Source: Antilocapra americana (taxonomy: Eukaryota > Chordata > Mammalia > Artiodactyla > Antilocapridae). From it: 64,000 nucleotides of DNA. The notes under the pieces are model-generated. The model did not search any database. It saw nothing but the letters and a program-made list of their open reading frames with translations, and had not been told where the DNA came from. The stretch is taken from positions 15,567,966 to 15,631,965 of the forward strand of contig ML661885.1 of assembly GCA_007570785.1 (NCBI GenBank), in the 5' to 3' direction. Positions 53,922 through 64,000 of the stretch are shown one piece after another (position 1 is the stretch's first letter; the number at the start of each line of letters is the position of its first letter). Made by a program: the position numbers and the translations under genes.

Positions 53922-55779
53922 ATTAAGAAACTTGTTTCTGGAAAAGGTGACCTCTGCAATGAGATTTCAAGTATGATTTCAAGTATGATGATATAAGTAT
54001 GGAAGAAAAAGCAAGAAAAAAATAAACCATTATGAAAGCCCAAGGAAAACTAGGTGGTCTGGCCAAAGCCAAAGAGTGTCTGCGGGATGGTGGGAGAAGA
54101 GGCTGCCAGGACGTCTGGGTCTACTGTTTAGGATCTTGGATTCTTCTGATAAGGAGTCCAGACGGGAAAAAAAATGGAGGCCAGGCCTCTCTCCACAGAC
54201 ATCTTACCTGAGACTAGGCTACTCAAAATATCACATAAATAGAGAAAAATGATCAAATTTTATGTGCAAGGAGTGGATGTTATAAGCTTGTACTGGAGAC
54301 TGCTATTGTGTACTATTACCTACCTATGTGTATGTGTATTAAATGCAAAACAACTTTTTTACTAAACATGACATCTAACAACAGAAAATACTCATCAGTT
54401 TTTCCTGAGAAGTATCTAGTCTCCATATCTGCTTTTAAACCACTGTTTTAAGCTAGGAATCCAAGAAAATGTCTTACAATGGTCACAGAAAATCATACCT
54501 AATATTTCAGAATTTTCCTCTCTCATTAGCCATATAACTCTTGAAACTGGTGTGAGTGACAAATGTAATATGCTCCTTCACCCCTACTTGTGACATCATT
54601 CAAGCAAGGAAGCATTTTAATGGAGCCCTAGCTTAAGAACTCTCTTGGCCGTGAAGCTGCCAGTGCTATCCATAGGGCAGTTAGGGAAATGATTCAGAGA
54701 ACTTCCTATTGAAAGGCTTCCCCAAATATTACCTCTGGAAGAGACCTTGGGCCTCAGTGCCTGCTATTAACTCTGGTGGGTGGTGGGGGTGGAGTTAGGT
54801 TGTCTTGACAGAACAGAGGGACCCTGGTGTTTCCTCCCCAAACTGAAAACCTCTGATTGTCGATGGAAATTAATAAAGAGGCGAAGACAGTGAGTTTTCT
54901 ACAATAACAGAGGAGGTTCCCAAACATGGCAGTGATTATGGATGAGGCATGCACTTTTCTCTCCCTTAACGTAAACACCCAGAAGTGCCCTTCTATTTGA
55001 TAAGGAGGATGATAGAGGATCTGATTTGTTTGTTTGTTTAATGTGCAACTCTCGCCCGTTCCTGCTGCACTCTGCAACACAAAAAGGAACACTTCTCTTG
55101 CCAACTCCTCACATAAGGCATGTTGGCACATCTTTAAGAGCTTTAAATGTATCTGTAGAAGGCAATATTGTGTCAGTAATATTAATGTTGAAAAGTAGTT
55201 TAAACAATTTCAGACCAAATTAGCTTGATTTCAATTAACAGTTGATATCAGAAAAGAAAACCAGCATTTGGGATCTAAGAAAGGAGAGGGTAAAGTTACT
55301 TAAAAACCAGACATGAATCTTCATTAGGTGCAACCTATAGTTAACATAAAAATGAATTCATGCTTTATAAAGAGTCAAAACATGTATTAACTGATAGTGA
55401 TGAAATTATTTGGGAGAATTGGTGATTCTGAAATAGAAATGTTTTACTCTAATTTGGGGGAAAAAAATCAGTTCACTATAAACAAAAAACATTTTGTGTG
55501 ATGCAAATATTTAGTCCAGGCAAAACAGTTTCAGTTTTGTGGCACAAAGTGTGTACTCAGTAAATGTTACGGGAATATATAGGTGAATGAATGAAAACTT
55601 TGCTATGAACAATTTTGTCCTTTAAAAGAATAGTGAGGCAATGTAAGTATACTCTTATGTAGCATATAATTTTTAAATTATTTTTATTTATAAACATAAT
55701 TCCAAATAAAAAGATGGGAATAAAATCAGAAAACAACATATATACTTTTTATATATTTTCTGTATGAATGACCTCAGGT

Positions 55780-55801
55780 TTGCATCCAGTTGTGGATGCA
55801 A
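55780..55801. repeat. Perfect 9-bp hairpin with 4-base loop
   Basis: ttgcatcca, loop gttg, tggatgcaa. Confidence 0.9.
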
Positions 55802-55900
55802 GGTTAAAAAAATACACTCAGATTTTCTATTTGAAGACCAAATTCATCATAAAATAGCTTTTGATTACAAAGAATCCACGTTTATATCTCTGCTAGTCCA

Positions 55901-55940
55901 AGGAAATAAAGCTGTAATAAAGGAAATAAAGTGGTAATAA
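55901..55940. repeat. 20-bp tandem duplication
   Basis: Two adjacent 20-base units beginning aggaaataaag and ending ggtaataa or ctgtaataa type, with two differences. Confidence 0.9.
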
Positions 55941-57559
55941 ATTGCTCTAAAGCAAAGGTAAAATGACCACTCAAATAAGACATAACTCTAAAAATCACCT
56001 TGAGGTTGGAAAGAAATATGAGGAAAAGGGCAATTAAAGATTAGTCTTTTAAATTTGCGGCCTCCTCACTGACAATGAAAGATTCAGTTACTTAAACTGT
56101 TTTTCGCTCTTTCATTTATGAGTTGCTTTTAATAACATTTCATTCCTTAACAGAGAAAATAAGGAATGCTCTTAGAAGAGAAAAAAGCTAGACCAGGCTA
56201 TCAAAATCTTTGCTAAGAAAAATAAACGAATCAAGATTGATCTTGTGGATTTCTCAGAAGTTCACCAATTCCAAATGTTCACATACGTTTCAAAAGGGAA
56301 GAAAACAATAAAGCTTCTTTATAATAGCATGTTGAATAACTCATGGAGGGTGGTAATGTAGGGGTTACTCCTGCATTTTGTAAAATGCATTAACTATAAT
56401 TAACATAAATGTGCATTTCTTTTCCTTTTTGAAAAATCCAAGTTTCTAATCTGCAGTACTGAGAAGTATGGATCAGTTTTGTATACCAATTCTTTGGGGG
56501 CTTTCTAGAATATTTTTAAAGAATGGATTGAATGTGCTTTTAGCAATACTTTGACAGAAGGGATTTTTTTTCAAATCAAAAAATCTAACAATTATTTAAA
56601 CTATTAAGTATGTCTACAGAGCAAACACAAGGGAGACTTCCTTTACATTTAAGCATACTGGCAAGTTGCTGCTTTTTCAAGAGATATTCAATATTAGTGA
56701 CTGATAAACAAATGAAAAAGATTAAAAAAAATATGAATCACATTACTGAAAAAAAAGACTGGTTATTTCCCCTTGTTTTAAAATTCTCTTCCTGCTTCTT
56801 TTAAAGTCCACCCCAAACACAGTTTACTATAAATGTCACACAAATGGAACGGCTAAATAGTTCAGTACAACTGAAGGAGGCCTTAATCTAATGTACCACT
56901 GTCTGTCAGCTAATCTCTCCTGGTTTAACAATCTGAGTTTAACTACTTTGTGATGAATGAGACAGGGTGAAAATGACCTGAGTGTTTCAGCCCATAAAAC
57001 AGGCGTAGGGAAATAAAACTTGCAAATCTGATCACTCCCCTCAGATTGGTTATCATTGGCAATACAGCTAGGGTTTCCACAGAGACTAACAGTTTCAAGG
57101 AAATTGTCTAAGTGTAATATTAGATAACGAAATGCCAATACTTTATATGTAAAGCACCATTTACCCTACAGCAGACTCCTAGCTGCAAGATTTGCCATTA
57201 CACAACTGAAATTCAGATAGCTCTACACTGAAAGATGGTGAGCTAACTGTTGGAAGATCCACTGAAGCTGAAAGTTTTGTAGATTCAGTTTTACAGAAAG
57301 TTTCTCAGGAGCATTAACGGGTAGTCACATTAAGCAAAAAAGACTCTGGTTGTTAACAGCAGTAGGTCTATTGTTCCAGAAGTAATAAATTTCAAGAGGT
57401 TCATTATCAAAGAAAGAGGTTGGGGGGGGAATCCTTTTTGGCATTCTACATATCAAATCTTCTCAAAAAGACATCTGCAGTTTAAAAAAAAATTCCACCT
57501 ACTTTTACTACTACAAACCTTGTTAATTTTCTACAGTTCTCTGCTCTGACTTAAAAGTC

Positions 57560-57960
57560 ATTTCCTTAAGAAAACAGATGACAGACAACTTGAGTGACTG
57601 ATTATATTGGGCCATCACTTTGTTTTTCTCCAAGGCCTTGGTTTAAGAGGATGGATGTTAGTGTAGATGACAGAAAGGGGAGCTTCGCATACGATTTCAC
57701 TTCTGTTCAAAGACAAGCTAATGTAACCTCGCTGCGGTGCGATCAACTTGACAAATGGACACGGTGCAGCCCTCTGCCTCCCACCGAAACCCGAGAGTCT
57801 GATTTGCTCAATGTTCTCCCTGTAGACAGAAAAGACTTCATGCTGCTCGGCTGTATAATGGGTTGATCTGATAATTCTTGTATGCCATGAAATTTGATAA
57901 TATGAAAGTGAAATGCATCTCAAAGACTGAAGCGGCCTAATGAACTTATAAAACTACACT
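57560..57960. promoter_or_regulatory. Candidate conserved non-coding element (CpG-retaining)
   Basis: Within AT-rich DNA the segment 57680-57860 keeps about nine CpG dinucleotides and has high sequence complexity. Both strands are open (90 codons plus, 57594-57866; 102 codons minus, 57615-57923), but neither translation shows a family I know. Retained CpGs in repeat-poor DNA suggest germline hypomethylation or selection. An unrecognised exon is the alternative. Confidence 0.35.
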
Positions 57961-59269
57961 TAAGTCTTTTAAAGCCTGAATAAACAGACAAAGGGACTTA
58001 TTAGCTCAAACCATAGCCAGAAAACATAGCAGTTCTCATGCTTAACTCTGCAATCAATGAGAGATATATATATGGCTTTTACTGACAGTAAGTAAGAGAT
58101 CCTTGCTCTAAGGAGTACAGCCCTATTTAAACAATTCGATATTATCTGTAGACCTTGGTGTGCCTTATCTTTACTATCAGATTTTTCCAGTCCTCAATTC
58201 TTTACCTCAAGAATTTTACATTACTTTATCCTGTTAAATTATGCCCCTGAAAGCTTAATATCTTTCCTTTTAAAGTAGGAAATTTCTGAAAGAATTTATA
58301 AATACTACTATATTTTACAATTATACTACTCAATTTGCAAAATTAACAAACAGTTCATGTGGGGATGTAAACATATTCTAAACCAACTATGGACACACAC
58401 GTACACACACACAAAAATCATAGCTTCATAAGAAATATAAATTTTTCTTTAAAAACAGTGTAAATTCTTATTTATTCAAAGTCTGAATGTTTAGATACAT
58501 TACTTTAAAAAGAGGTACACAGTGTAGTATATTTTGCAGGCCAGGCTACTTTCAAATCCTCTGCAGTAAACCTGTCTTTTGCTATCAATGCTTGCAAATA
58601 AATACCATGAATGTAAACTGCAATCAGAAGCAGTTTTAACACATGTAAATGTTGAATGAGGTAGAATTTTTGTCTTTTGTTTACTTTGCTGTTGTCACAA
58701 ATAGAAAAAGCACTTATGAAAACATTTCATGCTGAAGTGAATGGATTTCAGCAGCTGCTGACTTGGTGACATGGAGAACCCCAGTGGAGACATCCTGCTG
58801 AATTAACGTTTTGGAAATGTTAAAAAGGAACTTCAAACAGACCTCGTTTTAGCAGGCGGTCAAAGATTTTGCTCAGTGGGGATCATGTGAAGACTAGCAG
58901 AGCAGTCACTCAACCATGAATCAGACTTGTCAATAGTTGCCCATTTTCTCAACAGGTGATTCAAAAAAAGCACAGTCTGTTTCCCCTAATATTTCTGTGT
59001 GTGCTTGCATGGAAAAAAAAAAATCCTAGATTTCTGCTCTGACGTTATTTAAGAAGGCACAGCATGCATAGCTGAGGAAACTGTAATTTCAAGGGGTTTA
59101 AATACATTAAAAAAATTTTGTACTTATGTTCATTTCTAATCCAAAATATTTAGCTAAGCTATATTTAAAATCTACTGATTTTCAAATAAACTTTTATCCT
59201 AAGCTGGAAATCTGGAACAATTCAATCAAAGAATTATAGAACAGTCTATAACAACAATTATGGACTCCA

Positions 59270-59620
59270 GCAACAGCAGGAGTCTTGGAGATACCAAAGA
59301 TCAAGTTTCTTGTTTTACAGATGGGGAAATGGAGACCTACAAAGATTTAGTAAAGATTTGAGCAGTTTGTCTGAAATTTCAGGACTTCCCTATAGCTTCA
59401 GATGGTAAAGAATCTGCCTACAATGCAGGAGATCCAGGTTTGATCCCTGGAGAGGGAAATGGCAATCTATTCCAGTACTCTTAGCTGGAGAATTCCACGG
59501 ACAGAGGAGCCTGGAGGGCTACAGTCCATGGGGTCACAAAGAGTTGGACAGGACTGAGTGACTAACACACACACACATCAGCAATTTGTCAAAGATCACA
59601 CAGGTATTTCTCGATGTCTT
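59270..59620 (-). mobile_element. MIR SINE, minus orientation, split by a Bov-tA
   Basis: 'gttttacagatggggaaatggag' and, right of the SINE, 'caaagatcacacagg' are the antisense MIR core. Confidence 0.75.
59372..59579 (+). mobile_element. Bov-tA SINE nested in MIR
   Basis: Near-full copy lacking part of the linker after the B box, ending in (CA)n. Flanks agcagtttgtc (59361-59371) and agcaatttgtc (59580-59590), one mismatch. Confidence 0.93.
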
Positions 59621-60484
59621 AAGACTTAGCATGTCCATCTGCTGATGTCTCAGCTCAACATTTACTATACTTACCCTTGAGAAATAAATCAGATTTAAGC
59701 CTCATTTAGCAATATAAAAATACTTAAGGAAAGAAACCGTTAAGCTGGGCAAGATCTTATGGTTCACTGTTTTCCTGATTTGGCATGTTTTGATTTTTTT
59801 TCCTTAAACTGGCCACAAAGAGAGTTAATGGAAAATTCCTTCCCACATCATCAAGAAATGAGGGAGGTGGGGTATGAAAAGAGGTCCAGTACCAAGCTTT
59901 GTTTTCAACTCTCAACATTTAAGAGTTTAGTACAAATATAGAGTACAAAAATAATAAAGCATTTCATTGTTACTGATTCAGATTGGCACTGTAAACTGTG
60001 CAATACAAGCTACTATTATGTCAGAAAATTACCAGGTATCCATTAAATGAGCCCAGACTATTTTCTATTGTTCAAGGATTTTTTTGTTGTTTTGAAAGCT
60101 TAAGTACAGAGTTCAGTGAGAGTTCTCGGAGGTGACTCCACAGTCAGAGTGATGCTCACCAGCTTAGTCAACCTCACCTTCTGCTCTGTTAACACACAGT
60201 CATTACCAGTAAAAACGAAAATAGAACCTCAGCTTAGGAAATCATTTCATATAGGCAAGACATACCCTGTTGGAAAATACTTTCCACTTTATTCGGAGAG
60301 AAAAATTAGGAGGATTTGTAAGTAAATGACAATCCATAAACAGACACACAACTATATACACAAGCCACTCAGCGTCCAAGTTCACCAATTCTTGTTATTA
60401 AGTTTAACTCCTCATATGGTAAGAGGAAGCAGGTACTCTGATACTAAAGTTGAAGGGAGTGTAAAAGACAGATTGGATTTATAC
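59621..60484. other. No recognisable feature
   Basis: About 860 bp, AT-rich, no repeat or exon identified. Confidence 0.45.
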
Positions 60485-60782
60485 ATCAAAATGAAAAATG
60501 TCCTCATCTTTTGACCCAGAATTCCCATATATAGAAATTAACCCTGAAGAGATAATTCAACAAGTAGGGAATGATGTATGTGCAAGGCAGTATTTTTTAT
60601 GGTAGTACAAAGTTGGAAATTAAGCTAAATTAAAAACTGGCCAGAAAATAAAGGTACATACATACAACGGCATATATGCAGCTGTTAAACGTGGTCATTC
60701 ACTTAATACAAAGCTACAATAAAGATGTTAAAACCACCATTCACTTCAGTAATGAAGTACAGTAATGTTAGCATATTTACCA
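60485..60782 (+). mobile_element. Old L1 ORF2 fragment
   Basis: 'atcttttgacccagaattccc' with 'gaaattaaccctgaagagataa' is the late ORF2 region. It corresponds to a part that recurs downstream at about 61850, so it is a separate copy from the next L1. Confidence 0.65.
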
Positions 60783-61083
60783 AAGGAAATCAACCCTGAA
60801 TATTCATGGGAAGGACTGATGCTAAAGCTGATATTCCAATACTTTGGCCACCTGATGTGAGGAGCCCACTCATTCATTGGGAAAAGACCCCAATGCTGGG
60901 AAAGATTGAAGGCAGGAGGAGAAGGGGGTGACAGAGAAAGAGATGGTTGGATGGCATCACCGACTCAATGGACATGACTTTGAGTGAACTCTGGGAGATA
61001 GTGAAGGACAGGGAAGCCTGGTGTGCGGCAGCCACGCACTTTGTTCATGCAAAGAATCAGACATGACTTAGCAACTGAACACA
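60783..61083 (+). mobile_element. BovB LINE 3' end
   Basis: 'cctgaatattcatgggaagg', 'atactttggccacctgatg' and 'gatggttggatggcatcacc', then the terminus. The usual 'cagtccatggggtcgcaaag' reads 'cagccacgcactttgttcatgc'-like here, a local rearrangement. Confidence 0.93.
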
Positions 61084-61084
61084 A

Positions 61085-62400
61085 AAATACTAGCATACAG
61101 ATTGGCAAACAGATAATGAAACAGGATAGAAAAACCAAAAATAGACTCACACTTAACTGGTCATTTGATTTTCAACAAAACATCAAAGTAATCCAACTGT
61201 GTTAGCATTCCCTAACTGAATGCCATGTGTAAACAAAGAAACAAACAAAACTTAGACTTCTCTTACTACACACAAAAATTAACTTTAGATCTATCTTAGA
61301 CTTTAATGTAAAAGCTGAAACTATAAAGTTCTTAGATGATAAAAAGAATATCTTCACAAATTGAGACTAGGCAAAAGTTTCTTAAAACAAAGATAAATGA
61401 TCATAAAGTAAAAATTCATGGACTGTATCAAAATTAAATACTTATGCTCATATAAATACACTGCAAAGAAGATGAATAAGGAAGCCAAAGACTAAAAAAA
61501 AAAATACTTGCAAAGCATACATGACAAAGGATTAGTATCTAGGATACCAATAAAGAACTTCTATAACTTAACAATAAAAAGACAAACCTATTTTAAAATG
61601 GGCAAAAACTTGAACAGATTCTTCACAAAGAAAGATATATGAATGACCAATAAACACACGAAAAAGTACTCAACATCATTAGTCATCAGGGAAAAACAAA
61701 CTCAAACCAACATGGGATATCATCACACACCCACATTATGGATAAAATTAAAAGGACACACCCAATGTTGGCAAAGATGTGCAGTAACTGAACTCTGCAT
61801 GTGGCTGGCGGGAGCATCAGATGGGGTCTTATACAAAATGCACACCTACCCTATGACCCAGAAATTCTACTCTTAGGGACTGATCCAAGAGAAATGAAAA
61901 CATATCATAAAAGACTTGTACAAGAATGTTCATAACAGCTGTACTCATGGTAGTTAAAAACTGGGAAGAGCTCAGGTGTCTATCAAAAGGAGAATGAATA
62001 AACAAACTGTGTTCTGTTCCTACAATAAAATACTGAACTATTCGGCAGTAAAAAGAAACAAACCACAGATACCACAGCAACATGGATACACCCCAAAAAC
62101 AGTTTGCGGAATAAAAGCAGCAAAACACAAACAAGTGTATGCTACATGTGTTCATTTATATGAAGTTCTGGAACAGGCAAAACTAATAGATCATGGAATA
62201 ATATCAGAATAGCTGTCTTTGATGGTGGCAAGGGCTGGGATTTACGGAAAACGGACCTCGGGGAATTTCTTGTGGCGATGGTAATATTTTATATCTTGAT
62301 AGAGGCTTGAGTTGCACAGGCATATGGTCAAGACTTGTCAGCTGGTACACTTTAGGATTTGTGCATTTTATTGTATGCAAATTTTACCTCAAAAGGCAAC
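61085..62400 (+). mobile_element. Old L1 (L1M-class), ORF2 3' half plus 3' UTR
   Basis: About 1.3 kb of forward L1. ORF2 coding remnant runs to about 62160, with 'tggtcatttgattttcaac', 'gacaaaggattagtatct', 'cagaaattctactcttaggg' and 'catggatacaccccaaaaac', then the 3' UTR. The 77- and 78-codon frames are pieces of the broken ORF2; stops and frameshifts remove function. Confidence 0.85.
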
Positions 62401-62899
62401 AGAAGAACCTTCAACAAACACTGAACTCAAGTTAATAACATGCATTTTAAATTACTGGGGAGGAGGAGGAGTTCATGCATGTCTACTCTGTTGAAATGCA
62501 TCTCCCAAAGAGAGATTAATAGAGAGAAGCTTAAATAGAGACATATACGGTGAAGCAAGTATAGTTGTCACAACTGTAGGTGAAGCAATGAACGCATACA
62601 GTTTTTCAAAATACCATTTCTGCAAACTGACATTTTACCTCTATGCATAGATACTTCTCTCATCTTTGTATGCAATCAAGTTTGATGACTGAATGATATT
62701 CAAGTCCATCTGATAAATTCAAAATAAGTTATTAAGTAAAACTAGTTCAGTTTGATCTGTAGGTCTGAATATCTGAGTTCTACTAAAAATCTAAAAATCT
62801 TTGCTCAAAGTAAAGACTTTTTTTAATGAGTTCTTTTTTGACACAGACCATTTTTAAAGTCTCTGCTGAATTTGTCACAATATTGGTTCTGTCTTGTCC
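62401..62899. other. No recognisable feature
   Basis: AT-rich spacer. Confidence 0.4.
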
Positions 62900-63001
62900 C
62901 TTTGTTTTTTTTGGCCTCAAGGCATGTGGTATCTTAGCTCGAATGCACACCGCTTGTATTGGAGGGCAAGTCTTAACCAGAGCACTGCCAGGGAAGTCCC
63001 T
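62900..63001 (-). mobile_element. CHR-type SINE, minus orientation
   Basis: Antisense CHR: 'gtttttttggcctcaaggc', 'gtggtatcttagctcg' and 'cagagcactgccagggaag' plus 'tccc'. Confidence 0.83.
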
Positions 63002-64000
63002 AAGACTCTTAAAATGATCTGTATTATCAATAAACTGTAAGCCATTTGTACTGCAATTAGAAATATAAAATATTTTAAGAAATAATGTTAACTTAAATTT
63101 TAATGGAAAGTTTTGTTAACAACTAACATTTAAAATCTTATAGATTACTTATTTATATGCATACAGAAGGGAAAACAACATTTTTCCAGTTGTGTTATGT
63201 CAACAAAATGGAGATTAAAAAATCACAAGACACTGCAGAATCCCCCAGGGTAGTGTATAATAAGAACACTTTATTGCAATCTCAGAGTTCCTTTATCATC
63301 TATTTAGTATAAAAACCTTAACTCTGTTCCCATTTCTAAAGTAATATATTCTGTTGATAAAAGGAAGAGTTTTTACTCTTGTTGGGTATGATTTTTTTGT
63401 TTGCAATTGAAAAAATAAATCTACTTTATATCACATTCTGGGTTGGTTGGCTATAACCCAAAATATCATGCAAGGAAACTGACCTGTTCAAATTAGAAGT
63501 GGACTGGTCTCTAGGTATACTAAGCACTAAATATATCACTATGTATAAAATTGAATGAAATATAGGGGAATATGATTATGGTATTCATTAATTTATAGAT
63601 ATTAAGTTTGCTACTTCATATTATAAAGACCACATAACAAGCCTTAGCAGGATTTCTTCATTTTCTTGGGTGATATAATATATTTTTGTTCTCAGTTACA
63701 CAAATACATAGCATCACATATCAATAAAGGTCAATGAAGTAAAAGTGCTCTGCCATTTAATTGGAAGTGAGAGGTCTTTGGGTTTGTTTTTTTTTTTTAC
63801 TGGTTAATGACTAAAAGTAATAGTTAAAATGTTAAAAAAAAGTTTATTTTAAGCATTTATATTTCTAACTAGTTATTTTAAAAAACACATATCAGTTACT
63901 TTACCAAATGATTCATTACTTATTTCATGTCCTCTCTATATAATGTAACATTATAGAGTCTTCCAGTTATTAAACAAAACGCCAATAAAAAGTCACGTTT
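63002..64000. other. No recognisable feature, strongly AT-rich
   Basis: About 1 kb of AT-rich sequence with a T run at 63787-63799. No repeat family or exon identified. Confidence 0.45.

Larger units (their letters stand above)
53400..54175 (-). mobile_element. L2 LINE remnant, minus orientation, target of two insertions
   Basis: 'ccaatggggaatttacaatcc' at left and 'gatttcaagtatg...ggtctggccaaagcc' plus 'ttaggatcttggattcttctg' at right fit one antisense L2 separated by L1 and BovB insertions. Confidence 0.55.
54176..59269. other. 5-kb repeat-poor block
   Basis: No Bov-tA, CHR, BovB or L1 insertion is visible across 5.1 kb, against roughly one per kb elsewhere. Only a short L2-type end ('gtactcagtaaatgttac', 55550-55590) and a 20-bp tandem repeat were found. 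The 125-codon minus frame at 54754-55131 and 100-codon minus frame at 56836-57138 have no recognisable domain. The stretch could be constrained regulatory DNA. Confidence 0.5.

Noticed and set aside
54754..55131. 125-codon minus-strand frame in repeat-poor DNA
   Set aside because: Not repeat-derived, so considered seriously, but it has a Pro run, no recognisable domain and no exon-like boundaries. Ortholog comparison would be decisive.

Overview
This window is nuclear DNA from a ruminant (cattle, sheep, goat, buffalo or a close relative). The diagnosis rests on the repeats. Bov-tA SINEs (tRNA head joined to a Bov-A body), Bov-A monomers, one complete Bov-A2 dimer, BovB (RTE-type) LINE 3' ends and artiodactyl L1 3' ends occur on both strands, together with older CHR-type SINEs shared by Cetartiodactyla. 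I cannot tell which bovid from the sequence alone.

I find no host protein-coding exon, tRNA, rRNA or other RNA gene that I can support. Nearly all open frames over 60 codons lie inside retroposons, often antisense to Bov-tA. The frames that do descend from proteins are decayed retrotransposon reverse-transcriptase remnants: BovB at 6424-7346, and L1 ORF2 at 2225-2850, 15860-16371, 47370-48282 and 61085-62160. The window reads as intergenic or deep intronic DNA.

Layout. 1-8400: SINE-dense, with an old L1 (2225-3465), an L2 plus MLT1 solo LTR (5221-6150) and the longest BovB copy (6424-7346). 8413-12110: 3.7 kb without recognised repeats. 12140-17670: old L1s and L2 with nested SINEs, a younger L1 tail inserted in an old L1 (16541-16729) and a 69-bp L1 micro-insertion (17594-17662). 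18218-24968: a pair of about 480-bp direct repeats roughly 6 kb apart that match no family I know; the second copy is split by a SINE. Between them are SINEs and a mariner MITE. 24969-34700: mixed SINE, L2, MIR and MLT1, including a tandem Bov-tA (29401-29741). 34845-45420: two well-preserved 5'-truncated young L1s with clean target-site duplications, the Bov-A2 dimer, a full-length CHR SINE and a 17-bp perfect hairpin (39780-39819). 45700-54175: old L1, L2 and MER5 fragments with nested SINEs. 54176-59270: 5 kb nearly free of repeats, holding a CpG-retaining core near 57.56-57.96 kb that looks like a conserved non-coding element. 59270-64000: MIR, old L1 and BovB, then AT-rich sequence.

No new gene system is evident. 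The most worthwhile leads are the unrecognised 480-bp direct repeat pair, the repeat-poor CpG-retaining block, the solo Bov-A monomers sharing one 5' boundary, and several small structures (hairpin, micro-L1, nested insertions) that record insertion and template-switch events. Repeat-family names are from memory of consensus features, and boundaries without a stated target-site duplication are accurate to about 10-20 bases.
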